64,000 bases of DNA from contig NC_090321.1 of NCBI RefSeq assembly GCF_040869045.1, forward strand, positions 73,875,183-73,939,182. Direction: 5' to 3'. Below the pieces are notes generated by a model. The model was not told where the DNA came from, did not search any database, and worked only from the letters and a program-made list of their open reading frames with translations. Origin of the DNA: Eurosta solidaginis. Taxonomy: Eukaryota > Arthropoda > Insecta > Diptera > Tephritidae. Shown here one piece after another: positions 32,739 through 40,221 of the stretch; positions within the stretch are counted from its first letter, which is position 1; every line of letters begins with the position of its first letter. Both the position numbers and the translations under genes were made by a program.

Positions 32739-35249
32739 ATGGCAAAGTTAAGTGAATTGAAGATCCCGCAACTGAAGAAGGAGTTGGAGAGCCGTGGATT
32801 GAATACAAGCGGCGTTAAACTCGAACTTCAGGCACGGCTACGAGAAGCAATGGAAGCAGAAGGAATTGATGTGGAAGAGCATGTCTTTCATCTTGATGGC
32901 GAGGAGACAACAAAAATTGAAGAGAAGAACGAAACATCGCAGACGGTTACCAGTACAGACTTGAACATGATTTTAGCTGCAATATCTGCTCAAACATCGA
33001 CAGTGTCATCTCAACTGGCAGAACAGCAGACATATATGGAATCGCAGGAGAACCGTATAACATCCAAGATGGAAGAACAGAAGACATATATGGCATCACA
33101 ACTAGAATCGCAGGAGACACGCATAACATCCAAGATTGAAGCACAAGAAACGCGTATGTCAGAAATGTCGACACAGATTACATCGAAGATTGAAGCACAG
33201 GAAACGCGTATGTCAGAAATGTCGACACAGATTACATCGAAGATTGAAGCACAAGAAACGCGTATGGCAGAAATGTCGACACAGATTACATCAAAAATGG
33301 AGACACAACTGAAAGCACAAGAGGCACGCATAACAGTACAACTCGAAGCACAAGAGGCGCGTATATCATCAAAACTCGAAGCACGTATGGACGAGAAAAT
33401 AACGCAGTTTGAGGAAAAAATCGAAGCCGAGGTGGATGCTTTGAGAGGTCGTATACAAGAGTTGCAATTAAACCGCCCAGCTGTTTCAGCAAGCAATACA
33501 AAGGTAAAAACACCATCCTTTGACGGTTCTGTTCCTTTCCAGGTCTTTAAGCTACAGTTTGAGAAGACCGCAGCAGTGAACAACTGGAATGCGGAAGATA
33601 AAGTTGCTGCACTATTCGTGGCATTGAAGGGGCCAGCAGCGGAAATTCTACAGACGATTCCCGAAGGAGAGCGGAACAATTATGAAGCATTGATGGCTGC
33701 TGTAGAACGACGTTATGGAAGCGAGCATAGGAAACAAATATTCCAAATTGAGTTGCAAAACCGTCACCAAAGAGCGAATGAGACTTTGCAGGAGTTTGCC
33801 TCGGATGTTGAAAGGTTAGCTCATCTCGCAAATGAGGACGCACCCGTGGAATACACTGAAAGGGTAAAGATTCAGAGCTTTATAAATGGCATACGGGACG
33901 TCGAAACAAAGCGAGCTACATACGCAAACCCAAAGCCAACATTCGCAGAAACGGTGTCACAAGCTCTGATTCAAGAAACAGCGTCGCTTCTGTGTAAGCC
34001 AGTTTTCAAAGCACGCCGTGTGGAAGTAGAAAGGCCAGAGTGGGTAGACGCAATATTGGAGGCACTGAAAGGATCGCAAAAGCGAAGTGAAAAAGTTATC
34101 AAATGCTTCAAATGCGGGAAGTCCGCTCACATAGCACGTCATTGCGATCTTGGTCTTAATAGTTCCAACAATGTGGGTGGCCGTAAACGCAAAGCTGGAG
34201 GAGATGAGCAAGAGCGAGTAAGAGGTAGAGAGCTAGATCCAGCTATTGAATGCCCTGTGATATCTGTGTCGCAAATTGGAAGGAAATCAAGCAGTCTTAC
34301 CGTCAGAGGGAATGTGGATGGCAAAGAACGAATACTGACTGTAGATACGGGCGCATCTCATTCCTTGATCCGATCTGACTTGGTCAACAGGAGAGTAAAA
34401 CCGTTACCTGGAGCAAAGTTGCGTACGGTCACTGGCGAGTATAACCAAGTTCAGGGAGAAGTGATATGTGAAGTATTGATTGGGAAGGTCATGGTCCTAC
34501 ACAAATTTGTTGTGGCGGAGATTGTTGATGAAGTTATATTGGGAGTAGATTTCTTGGTTGACCATGACATCAAGATCGATATGCAGAGAAGGGTGATGCG
34601 TTATGAGAACCAAGATGTGCCACTTAACTTTAGTTTGGAAAAAGGGTTCAGCAGTAATCGGGTACTGGTGGAGAAGACTCGACGAAGGCCACGGAAGTCG
34701 AAGGCAAAGGTTGATAGATCGAATGGGCCAAATAAATCAAAATCAAAAGTACCTGCGAGAGAAACACTGGCATTGACAAAACCTAAAAGACGCAGGAAAA
34801 TGAAGCAACGAATTTTCGAGAAGGAATGCGAGGGTAGTTTCAATCCAGAGCGCACTACTGTGGGGAAACGTGGGAACGATACTGATTATGCAAAGCAAAT
34901 CCGTCCAGCGCAAGCTCTACGAAGTAGTTCATCGGCCAAACAACAGAGTGTAAAGGAACGAACCAGGGTATTGAGTGGTACGATGAAACACAGGTACCAT
35001 GAGAACAATAATTCGAAAAGTTTCTTGGCGGGAGATTTGGTACTGTTATACAACCCTCACCGGCGGAAAGTTGTTCCATCCAAATTTCGGTGCAGTTGGG
35101 AAGGCCCGTACAAGATTGTGAAGAAGCTCAGTGATACCATCTACCGCATACAAAGCATTGAGATACCACGGAGTAGAAGAGTGGTACATTTGGCGATGCT
35201 AGCAGCGTTTAGATCGAGAGATTTGTCTGATCGGGACGATCAGACTTAG
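32739..35249 (+). CDS. Gag-protease-integrase-tail polyprotein, unit 1
   Basis: 836 residues, no stops. Order: an N-terminal SAP-like motif (residues 1-38, KLSELKIPQLKKEL); a long coiled coil (about 60-240) with near-identical repeats of TSKIEAQETRM; a retrotransposon Gag capsid-like domain (about 255-430); a CCHC zinc knuckle CFKCGKSAHIARHC (about 456-470); a retropepsin-type protease with DTGASHSL (about 534) and ILGVDFL; a basic linker; and a C-terminal piece resembling the end of gypsy integrase (MKHRYHENN to VVHLAMLAAF, about 748-825). RT, RNase H and the integrase catalytic core are missing, with the frame kept open across the joint. Differs from unit 2 by Ala for Gly in the zinc knuckle and Gln for Leu nearby. 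Would need RT in trans to move. Confidence 0.88.
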   Translation: MAKLSELKIPQLKKELESRGLNTSGVKLELQARLREAMEAEGIDVEEHVFHLDGEETTKIEEKNETSQTVTSTDLNMILAAISAQTSTVSSQLAEQQTYMESQENRITSKMEEQKTYMASQLESQETRITSKIEAQETRMSEMSTQITSKIEAQETRMSEMSTQITSKIEAQETRMAEMSTQITSKMETQLKAQEARITVQLEAQEARISSKLEARMDEKITQFEEKIEAEVDALRGRIQELQLNRPAVSASNTKVKTPSFDGSVPFQVFKLQFEKTAAVNNWNAEDKVAALFVALKGPAAEILQTIPEGERNNYEALMAAVERRYGSEHRKQIFQIELQNRHQRANETLQEFASDVERLAHLANEDAPVEYTERVKIQSFINGIRDVETKRATYANPKPTFAETVSQALIQETASLLCKPVFKARRVEVERPEWVDAILEALKGSQKRSEKVIKCFKCGKSAHIARHCDLGLNSSNNVGGRKRKAGGDEQERVRGRELDPAIECPVISVSQIGRKSSSLTVRGNVDGKERILTVDTGASHSLIRSDLVNRRVKPLPGAKLRTVTGEYNQVQGEVICEVLIGKVMVLHKFVVAEIVDEVILGVDFLVDHDIKIDMQRRVMRYENQDVPLNFSLEKGFSSNRVLVEKTRRRPRKSKAKVDRSNGPNKSKSKVPARETLALTKPKRRRKMKQRIFEKECEGSFNPERTTVGKRGNDTDYAKQIRPAQALRSSSSAKQQSVKERTRVLSGTMKHRYHENNNSKSFLAGDLVLLYNPHRRKVVPSKFRCSWEGPYKIVKKLSDTIYRIQSIEIPRSRRVVHLAMLAAFRSRDLSDRDDQT

Positions 35250-35260
35250 GTGGAGGGCAG

Positions 35261-35930
35261 TGTTACGAATATTAGCAAAACTAAGGAGTGCTGCCAGCTC
35301 TAAGCCGATCTAAGCAGTAACGTGAATGCACATCAATAATTCAATCATTATGTATCTACATAAACGAATCAATAATTGCGTCTACACATATGTACACATT
35401 CCGACGAGCAACATTTACATACAAGGCAGCGAGAGATGAGATGTCACACACCGATGAATTTACTTATACGCTTGTGTTTGCGGGAGACTGTAAACTACAA
35501 ACACATGCATATACCTTATCTGAGTTGTCACAAGAGAGAGCAATAATTTGTGCACGTAGTTGTGGCTGGCGATTTTGTAGCCGAAACAACTAGTAACTTC
35601 TGGAAATCGAAGAGCCTAGAAGTATGCAGCGTAAACTATAAAAGCGATGCAGGCGAGTAAGAAGTAATTCAGTTTGATTTGAATTGTCAAGCAGTTACGA
35701 GTAAGACGATATCTAGCGAGCAATAGCACTATTATTTTGAAAGTCAGTTTCCTTTAAGATATGAGTTTGGTTATTAAGCTATTCGTTGCACAGTTTGAGT
35801 GTTATTGTGAAGTATTTTAATAAAGGCCATTTTTCCGTTATTCAATATTGGAGTTATTTATTCAACAGTTTAGCGATACGATCCTAGCAAAAGGGCAAAT
35901 AAGAGGATTTGCAAATAAAAGTTCGTTACA
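35261..35930 (+). repeat. gypsy-type LTR 2 (middle)
   Basis: 670 bp; lacks 2 bp present in LTRs 1 and 3 (CGCTTGTGTT instead of CGCTTATGTGTT near 35471). Preceded by the purine-rich AGGTGGAGGGCAG. Shared by both units, serving as 3' LTR of unit 1 and 5' LTR of unit 2. Confidence 0.92.
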
Positions 35931-35981
35931 ATTGGTGTCAGAAGAGGAATTGTTGAATAAATTCTAGAGGACAACAAGGAC

Positions 35982-38492
35982 ATGGCAAAGTTAAGTGAAT
36001 TGAAGATCCCGCAACTGAAGAAGGAGTTGGAGAGCCGTGGATTGAATACAAGCGGCGTTAAACTCGAACTTCAGGCACGGCTACGAGAAGCAATGGAAGC
36101 AGAAGGAATTGATGTGGAAGAGCATGTCTTTCATCTTGATGGCGAGGAGACAACAAAAATTGAAGAGAAGAACGAAACATCGCAGACGGTTACCAGTACA
36201 GACTTGAACATGATTTTAGCTGCAATATCTGCTCAAACATCGACAGTGTCATCTCAACTGGCAGAACAGCAGACATATATGGAATCGCAGGAGAACCGTA
36301 TAACATCCAAGATGGAAGAACAGAAGACATATATGGCATCACAACTAGAATCGCAGGAGACACGCATAACATCCAAGATTGAAGCACAAGAAACGCGTAT
36401 GTCAGAAATGTCGACACAGATTACATCGAAGATTGAAGCACAGGAAACGCGTATGTCAGAAATGTCGACACAGATTACATCGAAGATTGAAGCACAAGAA
36501 ACGCGTATGGCAGAAATGTCGACACAGATTACATCAAAAATGGAGACACAACTGAAAGCACAAGAGGCACGCATAACAGTACAACTCGAAGCACAAGAGG
36601 CGCGTATATCATCAAAACTCGAAGCACGTATGGACGAGAAAATAACGCAGTTTGAGGAAAAAATCGAAGCCGAGGTGGATGCTTTGAGAGGTCGTATACA
36701 AGAGTTGCAATTAAACCGCCCAGCTGTTTCAGCAAGCAATACAAAGGTAAAAACACCATCCTTTGACGGTTCTGTTCCTTTCCAGGTCTTTAAGCTACAG
36801 TTTGAGAAGACCGCAGCAGTGAACAACTGGAATGCGGAAGATAAAGTTGCTGCACTATTCGTGGCATTGAAGGGGCCAGCAGCGGAAATTCTACAGACGA
36901 TTCCCGAAGGAGAGCGGAACAATTATGAAGCATTGATGGCTGCTGTAGAACGACGTTATGGAAGCGAGCATAGGAAACAAATATTCCAAATTGAGTTGCA
37001 AAACCGTCACCAAAGAGCGAATGAGACTTTGCAGGAGTTTGCCTCGGATGTTGAAAGGTTAGCTCATCTCGCAAATGAGGACGCACCCGTGGAATACACT
37101 GAAAGGGTAAAGATTCAGAGCTTTATAAATGGCATACGGGACGTCGAAACAAAGCGAGCTACATACGCAAACCCAAAGCCAACATTCGCAGAAACGGTGT
37201 CACAAGCTCTGATTCAAGAAACAGCGTCGCTTCTGTGTAAGCCAGTTTTCAAAGCACGCCGTGTGGAAGTAGAAAGGCCAGAGTGGGTAGACGCAATATT
37301 GGAGGCACTGAAAGGATCGCAAAAGCGAAGTGAAAAAGTTATCAAATGCTTCAAATGCGGGAAGTCCGGTCACATAGCACGTCATTGCGATCTTGGTCTT
37401 AATAGTTCCAACAATGTGGGTGGCCGTAAACGCAAAGCTGGAGGAGATGAGCTAGAGCGAGTAAGAGGTAGAGAGCTAGATCCAGCTATTGAATGCCCTG
37501 TGATATCTGTGTCGCAAATTGGAAGGAAATCAAGCAGTCTTACCGTCAGAGGGAATGTGGATGGCAAAGAACGAATACTGACTGTAGATACGGGCGCATC
37601 TCATTCCTTGATCCGATCTGACTTGGTCAACAGGAGAGTAAAACCGTTACCTGGAGCAAAGTTGCGTACGGTCACTGGCGAGTATAACCAAGTTCAGGGA
37701 GAAGTGATATGTGAAGTATTGATTGGGAAGGTCATGGTCCTACACAAATTTGTTGTGGCGGAGATTGTTGATGAAGTTATATTGGGAGTAGATTTCTTGG
37801 TTGACCATGACATCAAGATCGATATGCAGAGAAGGGTGATGCGTTATGAGAACCAAGATGTGCCACTTAACTTTAGTTTGGAAAAAGGGTTCAGCAGTAA
37901 TCGGGTACTGGTGGAGAAGACTCGACGAAGGCCACGGAAGTCGAAGGCAAAGGTTGATAGATCGAATGGGCCAAATAAATCAAAATCAAAAGTACCTGCG
38001 AGAGAAACACTGGCATTGACAAAACCTAAAAGACGCAGGAAAATGAAGCAACGAATTTTCGAGAAGGAATGCGAGGGTAGTTTCAATCCAGAGCGCACTA
38101 CTGTGGGGAAACGTGGGAACGATACTGATTATGCAAAGCAAATCCGTCCAGCGCAAGCTCTACGAAGTAGTTCATCGGCCAAACAACAGAGTGTAAAGGA
38201 ACGAACCAGGGTATTGAGTGGTACGATGAAACACAGGTACCATGAGAACAATAATTCGAAAAGTTTCTTGGCGGGAGATTTGGTACTGTTATACAACCCT
38301 CACCGGCGGAAAGTTGTTCCATCCAAATTTCGGTGCAGTTGGGAAGGCCCGTACAAGATTGTGAAGAAGCTCAGTGATACCATCTACCGCATACAAAGCA
38401 TTGAGATACCACGGAGTAGAAGAGTGGTACATTTGGCGATGCTAGCAGCGTTTAGATCGAGAGATTTGTCTGATCGGGACGATCAGACTTAG
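35982..38492 (+). CDS. Gag-protease-integrase-tail polyprotein, unit 2
   Basis: 836 residues with the same layout as unit 1 (SAP-like motif, coiled coil, capsid-like domain, zinc knuckle, DTGA protease, integrase C-terminal remnant). Here the zinc knuckle reads CFKCGKSGHIARHC, the canonical form with Gly, and the residue after GGDE is Leu. The same deletion joint between protease linker and integrase tail shows the pol loss predates the duplication. Probably the more ancestral-like of the two frames at the zinc knuckle. Confidence 0.88.
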   Translation: MAKLSELKIPQLKKELESRGLNTSGVKLELQARLREAMEAEGIDVEEHVFHLDGEETTKIEEKNETSQTVTSTDLNMILAAISAQTSTVSSQLAEQQTYMESQENRITSKMEEQKTYMASQLESQETRITSKIEAQETRMSEMSTQITSKIEAQETRMSEMSTQITSKIEAQETRMAEMSTQITSKMETQLKAQEARITVQLEAQEARISSKLEARMDEKITQFEEKIEAEVDALRGRIQELQLNRPAVSASNTKVKTPSFDGSVPFQVFKLQFEKTAAVNNWNAEDKVAALFVALKGPAAEILQTIPEGERNNYEALMAAVERRYGSEHRKQIFQIELQNRHQRANETLQEFASDVERLAHLANEDAPVEYTERVKIQSFINGIRDVETKRATYANPKPTFAETVSQALIQETASLLCKPVFKARRVEVERPEWVDAILEALKGSQKRSEKVIKCFKCGKSGHIARHCDLGLNSSNNVGGRKRKAGGDELERVRGRELDPAIECPVISVSQIGRKSSSLTVRGNVDGKERILTVDTGASHSLIRSDLVNRRVKPLPGAKLRTVTGEYNQVQGEVICEVLIGKVMVLHKFVVAEIVDEVILGVDFLVDHDIKIDMQRRVMRYENQDVPLNFSLEKGFSSNRVLVEKTRRRPRKSKAKVDRSNGPNKSKSKVPARETLALTKPKRRRKMKQRIFEKECEGSFNPERTTVGKRGNDTDYAKQIRPAQALRSSSSAKQQSVKERTRVLSGTMKHRYHENNNSKSFLAGDLVLLYNPHRRKVVPSKFRCSWEGPYKIVKKLSDTIYRIQSIEIPRSRRVVHLAMLAAFRSRDLSDRDDQT

Positions 38493-38503
38493 GTGGAGGG
38501 CAG

Positions 38504-39175
38504 TGTTACGAATATTAGCAAAACTAAGGAGTGCTGCCAGCTCTAAGCCGATCTAAGCAGTAACGTGAATGCACATCAATAATTCAATCATTATGTATCT
38601 ACATAAACGAATCAATAATTGCGTCTACACATATGTACACATTCCGACGAGCAACATTTACATACAAGGCAGCGAGAGATGAGATGTCACACACCGATGA
38701 ATTTACTTATACGCTTATGTGTTTGCGGGAGACTGTAAACTACAAACACATGCATATACCTTATCTGAGTTGTCACAAGAGAGAGCAATAATTTGTGCAC
38801 GTAGTTGTGGCTGGCGATTTTGTAGCCGAAACAACTAGTAACTTCTGGAAATCGAAGAGCCTAGAAGTATGCAGCGTAAACTATAAAAGCGATGCAGGCG
38901 AGTAAGAAGTAATTCAGTTTGATTTGAATTGTCAAGCAGTTACGAGTAAGACGATATCTAGCGAGCAATAGCACTATTATTTTGAAAGTCAGTTTCCTTT
39001 AAGATATGAGTTTGGTTATTAAGCTATTCGTTGCACAGTTTGAGTGTTATTGTGAAGTATTTTAATAAAGGCCATTTTTCCGTTATTCAATATTGGAGTT
39101 ATTTATTCAACAGTTTAGCGATACGATCCTAGCAAAAGGGCAAATAAGAGGATTTGCAAATAAAAGTTCGTTACA
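38504..39175 (+). repeat. gypsy-type LTR 3
   Basis: 672 bp, same length and 2-bp state as LTR 1. Ends TTCGTTACA, followed by the target duplication ATAT. Confidence 0.92.
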
Positions 39176-39578
39176 ATATGTAAAATTTAGCCCGGATGTC
39201 CGCGGATGTATGTAACTTTTTTGTCCCTAAAGTTAAAAATATAAAGACAAAATACCTTTCCTTCTTAATAACGGAATGCTACATATATTGAAAATACTCT
39301 AATTGCGAAAGAATTACTATTAAAAAATTTTACTTACCTTCGAGCTTAGAATCCATTAAAAAAAATTATATAAAAGTGTTCACTTAAAAGAAATATGAAG
39401 CTTAATATTCAACAAGAATTTTGCAAATTAATCAATGCATTTTACGGCCACTCCTGATTTCTTACTTCAATTACTCAATATATATGAACAAAAATATAAA
39501 AAAAAAAAGCAAAAATCCCGCTATTTTGTTTGTTTTCTTTCATTTCTCATTACACTTTTCTTGGAATAAGAACTTTGT

Positions 39579-39615
39579 TTTTGTCCAGCTAGCTTGTTCT
39601 ACACGAAACACTGTG
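39579..39615 (-). repeat. Transib right TIR (RSS-like)
   Basis: On the minus strand: CACAGTG (39615-39609), a 24-bp spacer (39608-39585), then ACAAAAACA (39584-39576), matching the RSS nonamer ACAAAAACC at 8 of 9 positions. The closest RSS look-alike of the pair. Confidence 0.87.
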
Positions 39616-39660
39616 CGCGGGTGTATTCTACCCCCCACGCTTGGTGAGAGCTTATTCACT

Positions 39661-40221
39661 CTAAATGGTAGGTATTTGCGTCGCGTCTTCACTGCAAAAT
39701 TAGGGCATTTGACAATTGAAAATATGCCGTAGGTTTCAAAATGTTCTTAGGCGCAAAACATAGCTACATAGCGTCACATGAAGCAATTAATTACACAGCG
39801 TTTATTGATTTGCCATATCGTCCATAGCCGTTAGGGGCATTTGCATCGTTTCCAATTAAAAATATATCGCTTTCGAAATCGGTTAGCGAAATGTTGGCTG
39901 CCCTATAAATATTATCATCGTGTCGTACCTAGTGCCTACCCATTTATTGAAGTATGCTCAGGATCTGTACCTGTTCTATTAATATTGGATGATTGTCATT
40001 TTGACGTCGCTATCACATTATTTAACAACAGTTAAATAAGGGAATTAACTCAGCCTATACTGCACTTAGGTTTAAGATTTGCTACAGTGCCATAATTTAA
40101 TTAATTTTATTAGTTCTAATCCAATATTATTTCCCACGGTGCTTTCACCGTAAACCGAATTGTAGGTTATATTTCGTATGCCAATTAATATACATCCTCT
40201 TTTACTCGGTTGCTGTCTGCT
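39661..40221. other. Intergenic flank and Nup214 3' region
   Basis: Unique-looking sequence between the transposon nest and the Nup214 stop codon (minus strand). It should include the Nup214 3' UTR. No gene or repeat is recognised. Confidence 0.4.

Larger units (their letters stand above)
32016..39175 (+). mobile_element. Tandem dimer of a pol-less gypsy-type element (LTR-int-LTR-int-LTR)
   Basis: Three LTRs alternate with two 2573-bp internal regions. The outer flanks are a 4-bp duplication ATAT (32012-32015 and 39176-39179), fitting gypsy integration. Each unit has a single 836-codon frame (Gag, protease, integrase C-terminal part) and lacks RT and RNase H. Units differ by only a couple of residues, so the duplication or amplification is very recent. 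Inserted in the Transib element. Confidence 0.92.
29237..39615 (-). mobile_element. Transib/RAG1-like DNA transposon (disrupted by gypsy dimer)
   Basis: Perfect 37-bp terminal inverted repeats (29237-29273, 39579-39615) open with CACAGTG. A GC-only 5-bp target duplication CGCGG flanks it (29232-29236, 39616-39620). The interior holds a minus-strand RAG1-like transposase relic (29989-31470). A gypsy-type tandem dimer occupies 32016-39175, so the transposon proper is about 3.2 kb. Known Transib elements have 5-bp GC-rich TSDs and CACWRTG-type ends; the match here is to the V(D)J signal heptamer itself. Assignment rests on TIR, TSD and weak coding similarity together. Confidence 0.82.
28870..39647 (-). 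mobile_element. (CAA)n-tailed SINE-like element split by a Transib insertion
   Basis: The two halves are 28870-29236 and 39621-39647. The (TTG)n start on the plus strand is the inverse of the element's (CAA)n tail. The outer flanks are a perfect 13-bp target duplication GAGCTTATTCACT (28857-28869 and 39648-39660), which proves that the 10 kb between them was inserted later. The best-preserved copy of the family in the window (about 390 bp when joined). Confidence 0.88.

Noticed and set aside
33011..33679. Long minus-strand open frame of 222 codons opposite the gypsy Gag (and its twin at 36254-36922)
   Set aside because: It is the antisense shadow of the coiled-coil repeats in the 836-codon frame and has the same periodicity; no independent motif.
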